Part shown: piece after piece, positions 1 through 8,996 of the stretch | Numbering within the stretch: the first letter of the stretch is position 1 | Layout of the letters: every line of letters begins with the position of its first letter | NCBI GenBank assembly: GCA_965277055.1 | Contig: OZ255703.1 | Location: 682,001-746,000, forward strand | Reading direction: 5' to 3' | Length of the DNA stretch: 64,000 nucleotides | Source: CBDCHC01 sp965277055 | GTDB lineage: Bacteria > Pseudomonadota > Gammaproteobacteria > PS1 > Pseudothioglobaceae | The notes under the pieces: generated by a model | Database searches by the model: none | Told to the model about the DNA's origin: nothing | Seen by the model: the letters and a program-made list of their open reading frames with translations, nothing else | Made by a program: the position numbers and the translations under genes

Positions 1-57
1 GCAACCGATACTATTATTTCCAGACTCACCGAAGCATTAGCCTCATTACGTGAATGA
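1..57 (+). CDS. C-terminal end of an unidentified protein (partial)
   Basis: An open frame enters from the left edge and stops at TGA (55-57), giving 18 residues that end in ALASLRE. It lies 39 bp upstream of eno in the same direction. In many gammaproteobacteria kdsA or pyrG precedes eno, but the visible tail is too short to assign to either, so no function is proposed. Confidence 0.45.
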   Translation, partial: ATDTIISRLTEALASLRE

Positions 58-96
58 CTGTTCACACTTTAACTTTATATTTTTTTAAGATTTACC

Positions 97-1374
97 ATGA
101 ATATTTCCCGCATAGAGGCATTAGAAGTTCTTGATTCGAGAGGCAACCCAACCATAGAAGCAACGGTATATTTGGATACTGGAAGCAACGGCTCTGCTAT
201 GGTACCTAGCGGAGCATCTACTGGTCAACGTGAAGCCTTAGAGCTTAGAGATAATGACCTAGGCAGATACCTTGGTAAAGGGGTGCTCACTGCAATTGAA
301 CACATTAAGGAAATTGAGACAGCACTCAAAGGAATGTCTATAGAAAGCTTATATGCTATTGATGAAACCATGATTGCTCTTGATGGTACAAGTACCAAAT
401 CAAAACTTGGAGCAAATGCCATATTAGCGGTATCACTCGCTTGTGCACACGCAAGAGCTAATGCACTGGGTAAAGAGCTATTTACTACCTTTAATGATAC
501 TACGACCTATACATTGCCAGTGCCAATGATGAATATTATCAATGGTGGTGAGCATGCAGATAATAGCGTAGATATGCAAGAATTTATGATTATTCCTGCA
601 GGTATTCCTTCATTTAAAGAAGCACTTAGATGTGGTGCTGAGATATTTCATCACTTGAAAAAAGTACTGGGTAGCATGGGTATGAGCACCGCAGTAGGTG
701 ATGAAGGTGGTTTTGCCCCAAATCTGAATAGCAATGAAGAAGCACTTACTGTGATTCTACAGGCTATAAAACAAGCGGGGTACCAAGCAGGTAAAGAAGT
801 TTTTATTGGCTTAGACTGTGCCAGTTCAGAATTTTTCTCTGATGGCAAATATCACTTACAATCAGAAGATAAATCACTTACTTCAGAGGAATTTGCTGAC
901 TATCTGGCTGATTGGGTAGCACGTTATCCTATTATCTCTATTGAAGATGGGATGGATGAAAATGACTGGAATGGGTGGAAATTACTCACTGAAAAGATTG
1001 GTGACAAGGTACAACTCGTAGGAGATGATTTATTTGTAACTAACCAAGCAATATTACAAGAAGGCATTGACAAAAATATTGCAAATTCAATTTTAATTAA
1101 GGTAAATCAAATTGGCACACTTAGTGAAACATTTGCTACTATGGAACTCGCACAATCTGCAAACTATACTGCGGTAATGTCTCATAGAAGTGGCGAGACT
1201 GAAGATACGACAATTGCCGATTTAGCAGTAGCAACAGGATGTGGGCAAATAAAAACAGGCTCACTTTCACGCTCTGATAGATTAGCAAAATATAATCGGT
1301 TATTAAAAATTGAAGCTATGCTTGGTGATAAGGCAGTATATAAAGGCAAAGATAGCTTTACCATTTCATTCTAA
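97..1374 (+). CDS. eno: Enolase (phosphopyruvate hydratase)
   Basis: Enolase interconverts 2-phosphoglycerate and phosphoenolpyruvate in cytosolic glycolysis and gluconeogenesis; in gammaproteobacteria it is often also part of the RNA degradosome. The 425-residue product has the normal family length. It opens with the typical IEALEVLDSRGNPT segment, carries the Mg-site region IISIEDGMDENDW in the second half, and has the signature SHRSGETEDTTIADLAVA near residue 365. The catalytic Lys is in LIKVNQIGT. The ATG start gives the family N-terminus. The stop lies only 6 bp before the next gene, so the two are probably co-transcribed. In an autotroph this enzyme would mainly run toward building carbon skeletons from fixed CO2, which is an inference from the carboxysome genes in the same window. 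Confidence 0.97.
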   Translation: MNISRIEALEVLDSRGNPTIEATVYLDTGSNGSAMVPSGASTGQREALELRDNDLGRYLGKGVLTAIEHIKEIETALKGMSIESLYAIDETMIALDGTSTKSKLGANAILAVSLACAHARANALGKELFTTFNDTTTYTLPVPMMNIINGGEHADNSVDMQEFMIIPAGIPSFKEALRCGAEIFHHLKKVLGSMGMSTAVGDEGGFAPNLNSNEEALTVILQAIKQAGYQAGKEVFIGLDCASSEFFSDGKYHLQSEDKSLTSEEFADYLADWVARYPIISIEDGMDENDWNGWKLLTEKIGDKVQLVGDDLFVTNQAILQEGIDKNIANSILIKVNQIGTLSETFATMELAQSANYTAVMSHRSGETEDTTIADLAVATGCGQIKTGSLSRSDRLAKYNRLLKIEAMLGDKAVYKGKDSFTISF

Positions 1375-1380
1375 TAGCTA

Positions 1381-2646
1381 ATGGATCTCCCCATACTCTG
1401 GCTGATAATAATCTTACTCTTTCTCCTATTATTATCAGCATTTTTCTCAGGTAGCGAGACTGGGCTTGTTGCGAGTAATAAATATCGCTTACAATCTTTA
1501 GCCAAGAAAGGCGACAAACGCGCCAAACTCTCAATAAAACTACTTAACGATATAGATAGTCTCATTGGGACAATTCTTTTAGGGAATAACTTTGTTAATA
1601 TCTTAGCTGCTAGCATTGCGACGATTATTGCAATTAACCTTTATAATGAGGAGGCAGTATTTTTATCTTCATTGTTATTAACTATTATAGTGCTGATCTT
1701 TGCGGAAACCGCGCCCAAAACCTTTGCTGCTAAAAATCCCGAAAAAGTTGCATTATTTGCTTCACCCATACTCAGATTGCTTATTTGGTTATTTCAGCCA
1801 ATTGTTTGGATTGTAAAGCATATTGCACGCCTCTTTTTAAACGTATTAGGCATACGACACCAGAAAGAAGACACCTCTGTCGAGCTCGATGAACTCAAAA
1901 TGAGTGTCATTGATGCAAAGGAAAATATTGATGATACGTATTATCAAATCCTACTTAATATCATTGACCTAAAACTAGTGACTGTGGATGATATTATGAT
2001 TCCTAAAACAGAGTTTATTGGAGTAGAACTTACTGAACTTGAGGAAGCAATTAAAATTATCAGTAGTAGTAATCATACCCGCTTAGTAACGTATGAACAC
2101 GGAGAAATCATTGGTATATTACATATGCGCAAAATTGCCAATTTATATGTCAAAAATCAATTTACTATAGAAAATATTAAAGCAATTATTGCCAAACCTT
2201 ACTTCATCCCAGAAGGAATTAGTCTAGCAGTACAATTAGCAGAATTTCAAAAATACAAAAAACGCTTAGGTTTGGTGGTTGATGAATATGGGGAAATCAA
2301 AGGTATGATTGCTCTAGAAGATATCTTAGAAGAAATTGTGGGGCAATTTACCTCTAATACTACTGAGGTGATTGAAGATATCATACTTCAAGAGGATGGT
2401 TCGTATTTGGTAGAGCCAAGTGTGAATCTGCATAAACTCAATAGAAAACTTGGGTTATCATTAAAAGCAAATGCAAAAACCTTAAATGGCTTAATTCTAG
2501 AAACACTGCAAAGTATTCCTAAGCGAGATGTGAGTTTTAAAATAGATAATATCATTGTTGAAATTATCCAGATCCATGAGACGACCATTAAGTTAGTAAA
2601 ACTCACTATTCTCTCAGCAACACCGCACTTAGAACAACATAACTAA
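1381..2646 (+). CDS. CNNM/CorC-type membrane protein with CBS domains
   Basis: This is a 421-residue inner-membrane protein of the DUF21-CBS-CorC_HlyC family (UPF0053, often named hemolysin-like or YfjD-like), whose members take part in Mg2+ or divalent-cation efflux. Residues 1-150 hold about four hydrophobic segments, the first starting at LWLIIILLFLLLLSAF and followed by the family motif FSGSETGL. A pair of CBS domains follows at about 195-320 (DDIMIPKTEF and LGLVVDEYGEIKGMIALED are recognisable), then a C-terminal CorC_HlyC domain at about 340-415. It starts 6 bp after eno, with no recognisable promoter in the gap. The transported ion cannot be decided from sequence. Confidence 0.85.
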   Translation: MDLPILWLIIILLFLLLLSAFFSGSETGLVASNKYRLQSLAKKGDKRAKLSIKLLNDIDSLIGTILLGNNFVNILAASIATIIAINLYNEEAVFLSSLLLTIIVLIFAETAPKTFAAKNPEKVALFASPILRLLIWLFQPIVWIVKHIARLFLNVLGIRHQKEDTSVELDELKMSVIDAKENIDDTYYQILLNIIDLKLVTVDDIMIPKTEFIGVELTELEEAIKIISSSNHTRLVTYEHGEIIGILHMRKIANLYVKNQFTIENIKAIIAKPYFIPEGISLAVQLAEFQKYKKRLGLVVDEYGEIKGMIALEDILEEIVGQFTSNTTEVIEDIILQEDGSYLVEPSVNLHKLNRKLGLSLKANAKTLNGLILETLQSIPKRDVSFKIDNIIVEIIQIHETTIKLVKLTILSATPHLEQHN

Positions 2647-2655
2647 TTTCACAAT

Positions 2656-3204
2656 TTACCGAACGAGTGGGCTTAGATTTACTCTTAAGCTTATCGTATC
2701 ATCAGCAGGTCTGGTGGAAGACTTAAAACTATAGGTCTCACCAGCATATTGGTAACTTACGTTATAATGCGAAAAACGATTTTCAGTAATATAATCATAC
2801 TTAGTTTCACAAATGCGTTTATCGACATATTGCCCCTGGGTAGTATTGGTTTGTTCCATATCATTTGCCACAGAAGCACCTAACAATGCCCCTGCGACTG
2901 TGAGTGCATCCTTGCCTGAGCCACCACCAAACTGATTACCAATAGCACCACCAATAATTCCGCCTAAGAGCTCATTAGTGGCAGAACCATTGCCACTAGG
3001 TTTAGGTTGTTCATATACCGTTTTCACATAACAATCTTGATATGGCTTACGTATGGTTTGTTCACGATACACTGGCTCTACAGCAGTAATACGTGCGTTA
3101 GTGGTATAAGAGTTATTCGCAGTAACAGAAGTTGTATAAAAGGTTGTGCATAATGCTACACATAGAGCACTAATAGTATATTTAGTAGAAAGTATTGTAG
3201 TCAT
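2656..3204 (-). CDS. Glycine-zipper 2TM domain envelope protein
   Basis: A 182-residue protein with an N-terminal hydrophobic stretch (about residues 10-28) that looks like a Sec signal peptide, with cleavage likely near TANNS. The centre (about 80-112) is a glycine zipper, ELLGGIIGGAIGNQFGGG followed by LTVAGALLGASVAND, typical of the Gly-zipper 2TM family (SlyB/Rcc17kDa-like). No lipobox Cys is visible at the cleavage point, so it is probably periplasmic or outer-membrane associated rather than a lipoprotein. Cys residues flank the zipper (YQDCYV and KRICETKY in shortened form) and could form a disulfide. The stop faces that of the upstream plus-strand gene 9 bp away. The exact role is unknown; the family is linked to envelope integrity. 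Confidence 0.7.
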   Translation of the reverse strand: MTTILSTKYTISALCVALCTTFYTTSVTANNSYTTNARITAVEPVYREQTIRKPYQDCYVKTVYEQPKPSGNGSATNELLGGIIGGAIGNQFGGGSGKDALTVAGALLGASVANDMEQTNTTQGQYVDKRICETKYDYITENRFSHYNVSYQYAGETYSFKSSTRPADDTISLRVNLSPLVR

Positions 3205-3233
3205 AATTATTCAGAGTATAAAAAATAAGTATA

Positions 3234-3269
3234 ACAATATGAATCAGGCAATGCTGACATTCATATTGT
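3234..3269 (-). terminator. Probable rho-independent terminator after purD
   Basis: A perfect 11 bp inverted repeat (3234-3244 with 3259-3269, ACAATATGAAT / ATTCATATTGT) has an inner CAG/CTG pairing. On the minus strand it is followed by a T-rich run. It lies between purD and the glycine-zipper gene, which share a strand, and so probably separates the two transcripts. The stem is AT-rich, so its strength is uncertain. Confidence 0.5.
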
Positions 3270-3298
3270 CTTTATACCATTGATTATACTTTAAATAA

Positions 3299-4564
3299 TT
3301 ATTTTTGGATGGCTTTATAACCAATATCTGTACGAAAATAACTGCCCTTCCAGTTAATTTCTGATACTAATGCATATGCCTCAGAGCTAGCCTCGGTAAT
3401 AGTATCTCCAAGAGCAGTAGCACAAAGTACTCTCCCGCCAGAATTCACAAGCACGCCATCATCTAGATGCGTCCCTGCATGAAAAACTTTCTGTGAGGGA
3501 GAAGATTGTTCAGGTAATTGAATGGCGTTACCTGTTTGGTATTCAAATGGATATCCTGCACTTGCAAGCACTACTCCTAATGCACTTTGAGGATTCCATT
3601 TAGCACGCATAGTATCAAGCTCACCTTTGGTAGCAGCCAAACACAACTGAGCAAGATTAGAATCTAAGCGCATCATAATAGGTTGTGTTTCTGGATCACC
3701 AAAGCGGCAATTAAACTCTAAAACTTTAATGTCTCCTTCATGAATCATCAGCCCTGCATAGAGAAATCCCATATATGGAGTACCATGTTCAGCCATGCCC
3801 CGAATTACTGGTTCAATAACATCTGTCATAGCTTTTTGATAAATTTCCTCTGTGACCACAGGCGCAGGAGAGTATGCACCCATACCGCCAGTATTAGGAC
3901 CCATATCACCGTTATCACGGGCTTTATGGTCTTGCGAAGTAGCCATAGGTAAGATATGTTTGCCATCACTCATCACAATAAAACTGGCTTCTTCACCGTG
4001 TAAAAATTCTTCAATAATGACTCTAGATCCTGCTTCACCAAACATATTATCTTCAAGCATGTCAGTAATCGCATCCACGGCTTCTACAAAGGTATGAGCA
4101 ATAATCACTCCTTTACCCGCAGCTAATCCATCTGCCTTAATAACTATGGGTAATGATTGCGTTTTGACAAATTCAACTGCCTCCTTAGTTTTGGTAAACA
4201 CTTTATAAAATGCGGTAGGAATATTGTGTTGCAGCATAAATTGCTTGCTAAATGCCTTTGAGCCTTCAAGTTGAGCACAATAAGCATTAGGCCCAAATAT
4301 CGCTAAACCGTGCTCCATAAAGGCATCTACAATACCTGCTACCAAAGGAGCTTCTGGTCCAACAATGGTAATATCAATCTTATTATGTTTGGCAAATTCA
4401 ATAAGTTCTGGTATCTCAGAGATAGGCACATTAGTGAGTGTGGGCTCAAGTTCTGTGCCTGCATTTCCTGGTGCCACATAAATCTGCTTCACCTCATCAA
4501 AGCGGGCACACTGCCATGCAAGTGCGTGTTCTCTCCCTCCGCTTCCTATAATTAATACATTCAT
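3299..4564 (-). CDS. purD: Phosphoribosylamine-glycine ligase
   Basis: PurD joins phosphoribosylamine and glycine with ATP in step two of de novo purine synthesis. The 421-residue product has the normal length. It starts MNVLIIGSGGREHALAW, contains the ATP-grasp core (VIKADGLAAGKGVIIA, then EEFLHGEEASF), and has the family signature RFGDPETQPIMMRL near residue 285. An in-frame ATG 30 bp further upstream exists, but the start at 4564 is preferred: an AAGGAGG sequence lies 4 nt before it and the family N-terminus begins there. The upstream rpe stop is 16 bp away, so rpe and purD form one transcript. An imperfect terminator follows the stop. Confidence 0.96.
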   Translation of the reverse strand: MNVLIIGSGGREHALAWQCARFDEVKQIYVAPGNAGTELEPTLTNVPISEIPELIEFAKHNKIDITIVGPEAPLVAGIVDAFMEHGLAIFGPNAYCAQLEGSKAFSKQFMLQHNIPTAFYKVFTKTKEAVEFVKTQSLPIVIKADGLAAGKGVIIAHTFVEAVDAITDMLEDNMFGEAGSRVIIEEFLHGEEASFIVMSDGKHILPMATSQDHKARDNGDMGPNTGGMGAYSPAPVVTEEIYQKAMTDVIEPVIRGMAEHGTPYMGFLYAGLMIHEGDIKVLEFNCRFGDPETQPIMMRLDSNLAQLCLAATKGELDTMRAKWNPQSALGVVLASAGYPFEYQTGNAIQLPEQSSPSQKVFHAGTHLDDGVLVNSGGRVLCATALGDTITEASSEAYALVSEINWKGSYFRTDIGYKAIQK

Positions 4565-4580
4565 TCTCCCTCCTTGATGA

Positions 4581-5252
4581 TTATGCTTTGGCAAGCTCAG
4601 CTCTCATCGCATCAATCGTTGCTTTGTAGTCATCAGTACCAAAAATCGCACTGCCTGCCACAAAGGTATCCGCACCTGCTCTAGCAATTTCTTTAATGTT
4701 ATTGGTTTTTACTCCACCATCAATTTCTAGCCTCACATCAAGTCCTTGATCATCAATCATCTTGCGTACTGCTCTGAGTTTATCAAGTGTATACGGAATA
4801 AAGCTTTGACCACCAAATCCTGGATTTACGCTCATTAATAACACCATGTCAATTTGCTCGAGAGTATGCTCTAAATAACTCAGTGGAGTTGCTGGGTTGA
4901 ATACTAGCCCTGCGTTACAGCCTTGTTCTTTAATTAAATTAATTGTTCTGTCAATATGCTCACTCGCTTCTGGATGAAAGGTAATATAACTCGCACCTGC
5001 TTTTGCAAAGTCCGGAATAATGCGGTCTACAGGTTTCACCATCAAATGGACATCAATAGGAGCAGTTATTCCGTAGTTACGAAGGGCATCGCACACTAAT
5101 GGACCAATAGTTAAATTCGGCACATAATGATTATCCATAACATCAAAATGCACAATATCTGCACCACTTGTTAATACAGTTTGTACTTCCTCACCTAATT
5201 TTGCAAAGTTTGCAGCCAAAATAGATGGGGCAATTAGATTCGGTTGTTTCAT
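4581..5252 (-). CDS. rpe: Ribulose-phosphate 3-epimerase
   Basis: Rpe interconverts ribulose 5-phosphate and xylulose 5-phosphate in the pentose phosphate pathway and the Calvin cycle, where it helps regenerate the Rubisco substrate. The 223-residue protein has the family TIM-barrel motifs: IAPSILAANFAKLGEE at the start, DIVHFDVMDNHYVPNLTIG with the metal-binding His/Asp, DVHLMV, LMSVNPGFGGQSFIP, and EIDGGVKTNNI near the end. It is transcribed with purD. In this carboxysome-bearing genome it is the only Calvin-cycle enzyme outside the Rubisco operon that appears in the window, and it is not next to that operon. Confidence 0.96.
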   Translation of the reverse strand: MKQPNLIAPSILAANFAKLGEEVQTVLTSGADIVHFDVMDNHYVPNLTIGPLVCDALRNYGITAPIDVHLMVKPVDRIIPDFAKAGASYITFHPEASEHIDRTINLIKEQGCNAGLVFNPATPLSYLEHTLEQIDMVLLMSVNPGFGGQSFIPYTLDKLRAVRKMIDDQGLDVRLEIDGGVKTNNIKEIARAGADTFVAGSAIFGTDDYKATIDAMRAELAKA

Positions 5253-5333
5253 ATTAAATCCTAAAAACGTAAACTCATTATTTTAACGTACGCACGTGAG
5301 TCTATACGTCACAATACGCACCTACACTTAATG

Positions 5334-6542
5334 TTATGTACTAAGAAGTGGAATAATCCGCTCTAGTTGTGCCACTCTTGAGCCTTTTAATAATATGGTT
5401 GCAGGTGAATGTTGGCTCAGCGTAGAAGCAAGCTCAGTAATATTTGCAACATGTGCAATCCCATATTCCTCTGAACCCTGTCCTACAGCGTATAAATAGT
5501 CTATATCTAAAGAACTTGCATACTCGCCGATAGCGTGTAATACTTCATCCGTATCATCACCTAATTCCGCAATTACTCCTAAGACAGCAATTTTCACCCC
5601 CGGTTCGGCTGCTAATACCTCTAGCGCATACCGAGTAGAACTAGGAGAAGCATTATAGCTATCATTGATAATCTGATGATGATGGGTAGCAATGCGCTCA
5701 AGTCGCCCAGGTTCTGCTGGTGTGTGGGTTAAGCCTCGCTTAATAATCTCTTTTGGGATATTTAATACGGTAGCAATAGCAGCTGCGGCTAGGGCATTTT
5801 CTTTATTATGTACACCCAACACTTGCAAATGCACATCATCAAGATAGTCGTAATCAATATTCCCACCCGTACCAAAATAATAGTGTCCCGTATAACAAGT
5901 GGTAGTATTAACTATATTGATACTCTCTGGAGTATATATCTCTCCTTTAGCTTTAATCAAATTTTCCTTCCCACCAAACTCGCCAATATGGGCATCTAAG
6001 GTGTTAATCACGCATGCCACATCAGGCTCTACAAGGGAGCGTAAATATGCGATTTCTCCTAAATGATTTGCACCCATTTCAATAATAGCATAGTTATGAG
6101 CACTATCTAACTGCAATAGACTCAGAGGCACGCCGATATGATTATTAAAATTTCCCGGGGTCTTAAAGGTATGTCCTATTTGTGAACATATTTGGTACAG
6201 CATATTTTTTGTAGTGGTCTTGCCATTACTTCCGGTAATCCCAATAGTTGTTACTGCCAATGAGCGCTTATGAAACTGAGCAATGGTGCCTAAGGCAATA
6301 ATAGTATCCTCTACATAAATAGTTGGGATATCTACATTATGTTTCTGATGCGTTACTACTGCTACTGCACCATTTTTTTTCGCATCTAGGATAAAATCAT
6401 GTCCATCATAACGCTCGCCTTTAATGGCAATAAATAACTTCTGGTTACAGTCTCTACTATCAATACTCACCCCATTAAACACTACAGAGACACACGAGGT
6501 ATTAAAAAGCGATGCAATACATTCGGTATTTGACTGTAACAT
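5334..6542 (-). CDS. murF: UDP-N-acetylmuramoyl-tripeptide-D-alanyl-D-alanine ligase
   Basis: MurF adds D-Ala-D-Ala to the UDP-MurNAc-tripeptide in the last cytosolic step of peptidoglycan precursor synthesis. The 402-residue product shows the N-terminal substrate domain (SIDSRDCNQKLFIAIKGERYDGHDF), the Mur-ligase ATP loop GITGSNGKTTTK near residue 105, and the C-terminal ligase domain (INDSYNASPSSTRYALEVL). It is about 50 residues shorter than the E. coli enzyme but all three domains are present. It stands alone here, not in the usual mur/fts cell-wall cluster. Confidence 0.93.
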   Translation of the reverse strand: MLQSNTECIASLFNTSCVSVVFNGVSIDSRDCNQKLFIAIKGERYDGHDFILDAKKNGAVAVVTHQKHNVDIPTIYVEDTIIALGTIAQFHKRSLAVTTIGITGSNGKTTTKNMLYQICSQIGHTFKTPGNFNNHIGVPLSLLQLDSAHNYAIIEMGANHLGEIAYLRSLVEPDVACVINTLDAHIGEFGGKENLIKAKGEIYTPESINIVNTTTCYTGHYYFGTGGNIDYDYLDDVHLQVLGVHNKENALAAAAIATVLNIPKEIIKRGLTHTPAEPGRLERIATHHHQIINDSYNASPSSTRYALEVLAAEPGVKIAVLGVIAELGDDTDEVLHAIGEYASSLDIDYLYAVGQGSEEYGIAHVANITELASTLSQHSPATILLKGSRVAQLERIIPLLST

Positions 6543-6683
6543 GAATTATAACCAAGAAGAAATGAGTACTATTTTATGACAAATGCACATAATATGAGAA
6601 TAATAACAAGGTGGTATCTACTATCTAGCATTTGTATCTAGGATTCTATCAGTTATAATAAGATGTTTTATGGGGATTATTGT

Positions 6684-7607
6684 ATGCAACTATTACGCAT
6701 TATTCTTCTCTGGAGTATTACACAATTTACTTTTGCAGATCAAACACATGGGCTGACCATTCATTCTGTTGCGCCTAATATCTATGCTATTGTGGGTGAG
6801 CTCGGCAACCGTGCGCCTGATAACCTTGGAAATAATGCAACCTTTGGTGTAGTCCGCACGAACAAAGGACTTGTACTAATAGATAGTGGAGGGAGTTATC
6901 AGGGTGCTAAGCATATGCACGATGTGATTACCAAGCAAATAGCTGATGAGCCTATTATTGCAGTGATTAATACTGGAGGGCAAGATCATCGTTTTTTTGG
7001 TAATGGCTACTTTAAGGCACTTGGTGCACAGATTATCAGTAGTAATAATGCAGTTGCAGACCAACAATCTCGGTATGCAACACAATACGCCAGAATGGAA
7101 CACCTCATCGGTAGCGAACTATTAACTAAAACCGCGCCTGTATATGCGGATACTACCTTTGACACCATGATGGAGCTTACATTTGGTGATACTACATTAG
7201 AACTCATTCACTCAGGTGGGGCGCATACACCTGGTGATACTTTTGTATGGCTACCAAAAGAGCGCATTGTGTTTAGCGGAGATATTGTTTACACTACTCG
7301 GATGCTCAGTATTCGCCCATATTCCAACTCAAAATCATGGCTAGGTGCTTTTAAGTCGCTAACTGCACTTAATCCTGTAGTTATTGTTCCGGGTCATGGA
7401 ACACCAAGTACGGTGGAGCAAGCAACCAAAGATACTTATGACTATATCAATACATTACGCATAAAAGTAAGTGCATTTATCGATGAAGGTGGGGATATGA
7501 GTGAACTCTCAAAAGTTGATATGAGTGCCTATGATTATTTATTAAATGCTAATTCACTCTCAGGAGCAAATGCTCAACAGGTGTACTCTGAATTAGAGTG
7601 GGAATAA
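6684..7607 (+). CDS. Exported metallo-beta-lactamase-fold hydrolase with reduced metal motif
   Basis: A 307-residue MBL-fold protein with a Sec signal peptide (MQLLRIILLWSITQFTFA, cleavage near residue 18), so it is probably periplasmic. The start at 6684 is preferred over an ATG seven codons upstream because a GGGGA sequence precedes it and the signal peptide then begins cleanly. The usual HxHxDH motif is replaced by NTGGQDH (Asp101-His102), which keeps only the last two ligands. Later ligands are present: His181 in SGGAHTPGDT, Asp200 in FSGD, and His238 in PGHG. This pattern matches MBL proteins related to the SoxH and quinoprotein-relay hydrolases, suggesting a one-metal or altered site. 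The substrate is unknown. Confidence 0.75.
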   Translation: MQLLRIILLWSITQFTFADQTHGLTIHSVAPNIYAIVGELGNRAPDNLGNNATFGVVRTNKGLVLIDSGGSYQGAKHMHDVITKQIADEPIIAVINTGGQDHRFFGNGYFKALGAQIISSNNAVADQQSRYATQYARMEHLIGSELLTKTAPVYADTTFDTMMELTFGDTTLELIHSGGAHTPGDTFVWLPKERIVFSGDIVYTTRMLSIRPYSNSKSWLGAFKSLTALNPVVIVPGHGTPSTVEQATKDTYDYINTLRIKVSAFIDEGGDMSELSKVDMSAYDYLLNANSLSGANAQQVYSELEWE

Positions 7608-7700
7608 AGTGAAATCTGGACTCACAACTCACATTTTAAACAGCATGTATAAGAATGCGAAAAGTACTTTTTTAGTATATAATTTATGATAATTAAATTT

Positions 7701-8439
7701 GGGTCTTGACTAGTTAAGCATTTGTAAAATGCTTAAAATACTAGTTATGACATTGAAAAACAAGTATTATCATCGTTCAAGAATTACAGAGGCTAAATTT
7801 AGAGAAGTTTTAAGATATTTTTGTGCTGATTTAACAGCAGAACAAATTGCTCACTTTACTCACCTCAATAGAAACACTATTAACAAAATATTGTTGCTTA
7901 TTAGACAAAGGTTAGTAGAACTTTCAACAACCCAACCCCCTCACCCTAAAGGGGAGGTTGAGGTTGATGAAAGTTACTTTGGAGCAAAAAGAGTCAAAGG
8001 CAAAAGAGGTCGTGGAGCTTTAGGTAAAACTATTGTATTTGGTATTTTAAAACGTGGTGGGAATGTGTATACCGAAATAGTACCAAATTGCAAAAGTGCT
8101 ACACTGCAAGCGGTTATACGAGGCAAGGTAGAACTAGATAGTGTTATTCATTCTGATGGTTGGCGTGGCTATAATGGTTTAGTAGACTTCGGCTATAAGA
8201 AACACTTAAGAGTAGACCACGGCACAAATGAATTTGTCCGTGGTAAGTCTCACATTAATGGTATAGAGTCATTTTGGGGCTATGCTAAGACTAGATTATC
8301 TAAGTTTAGAGGTATGGATAAGTCTAAGTTTGAGCTTCATCTTAAGGAGTGTGAATTTAGATTTAATAATAGAGATAAAAATATGTATAATATTTTACTT
8401 AAAGAGTTAAGAAATAGACCGCTTAACTAGTCAAGACCC
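7701..8439 (+). mobile_element. Complete IS1595-family insertion sequence, 739 bp
   Basis: The element is bounded by a perfect 19 bp terminal inverted repeat, 7701-7719 (GGGTCTTGACTAGTTAAGC) and 8421-8439. It is flanked by an identical 8 bp direct repeat TTAAATTT (7693-7700 and 8440-8447), the target duplication length known for the IS1595 family. One intact transposase fills the element, and its stop codon lies inside the right repeat. The small size fits the IS1016-like subgroup, which is an inference. Intact ends, gene and target duplication together indicate a fairly recent insertion. It landed about 20 bp upstream of the lipoprotein gene. Confidence 0.93.
7729..8430 (+). CDS. IS1595-family transposase (ISXO2-like DDE)
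   Basis: A 233-residue DDE transposase that cuts and joins the ends of the surrounding insertion sequence. The N-terminal part (about 10-65) is a helix-turn-helix-like DNA-binding region (LTAEQIAHFTHLNRNTINKI). The catalytic core has EVDESYFGAKR with the first acidic residue, VIHSDGWRGYNGL with the second Asp, and HINGIESFWGYAKTRL with the final Glu, all typical of the ISXO2-like domain (Pfam DDE_Tnp_IS1595). The frame is uninterrupted. An alternative ATG lies 18 bp downstream and the true start is not certain. Confidence 0.93.
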   Translation: MLKILVMTLKNKYYHRSRITEAKFREVLRYFCADLTAEQIAHFTHLNRNTINKILLLIRQRLVELSTTQPPHPKGEVEVDESYFGAKRVKGKRGRGALGKTIVFGILKRGGNVYTEIVPNCKSATLQAVIRGKVELDSVIHSDGWRGYNGLVDFGYKKHLRVDHGTNEFVRGKSHINGIESFWGYAKTRLSKFRGMDKSKFELHLKECEFRFNNRDKNMYNILLKELRNRPLN

Positions 8440-8464
8440 TTAAATTTTTACAAAGATTATCACA

Positions 8465-8947
8465 ATGATCAAAACACATATACTCTTATCTTTACTCGTT
8501 GTTAGTTTATTAAGTGGTTGTGGTACTGCACGCATAGTTGCAACAGATCAACCTCAAGTACGCTATGCAAGTAGTAATATAAACATTATAAGAAATAACT
8601 CTGCCATTCAAATCCCTAGTGATGCATCATCATATTTTGATGAAAAGCTCAAAGAAGAATTAATGAAAAACTTCTCCTCAGGAAATGATCTTACGCTCAA
8701 ATACCGCTTTATCAGTTTTCAAGAAGGCGATCGCCTGAAAAGATATATCTCTGGAGGCATTGGTAATTGGGGCGAAGCTGCTGTCATCATTGAGGCAGAA
8801 TTTTTTGATAACCAAGGCAACAAACTAGGTGAGATCCAAATTGATGGTAAAATAAGTAGTGGTATTTTTGGGGGTGGTATTAATTATGCCTTAGATAGAA
8901 TAGTTACAGAATTAAGTAACTATGTATTCTCTAACTTCAAAAAATAA
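8465..8947 (+). CDS. Predicted lipoprotein, DUF4410-like
   Basis: A 160-residue protein with a lipoprotein signal peptide ending in LLSGC, with the lipidated Cys at position 19, so it should be anchored in the envelope. Residue +2 after the Cys is Gly, not Asp, which favours the outer membrane. The rest is a mixed alpha/beta domain with a glycine-rich patch (SGGIGNWGEAAVIIEAEF) and a C-terminal amphipathic helix, resembling DUF4410-type lipoproteins; this similarity is tentative. The gene begins 25 bp after the right end of the insertion sequence, so its native upstream region has been displaced. A TATAAT sequence left of the element (7678-7683) may have been its original -10 box. Confidence 0.65.
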   Translation: MIKTHILLSLLVVSLLSGCGTARIVATDQPQVRYASSNINIIRNNSAIQIPSDASSYFDEKLKEELMKNFSSGNDLTLKYRFISFQEGDRLKRYISGGIGNWGEAAVIIEAEFFDNQGNKLGEIQIDGKISSGIFGGGINYALDRIVTELSNYVFSNFKK

Positions 8948-8996
8948 AACATTATACTGATATGCGCAGACTAATGTGATTATGAATTAAGTTTGA

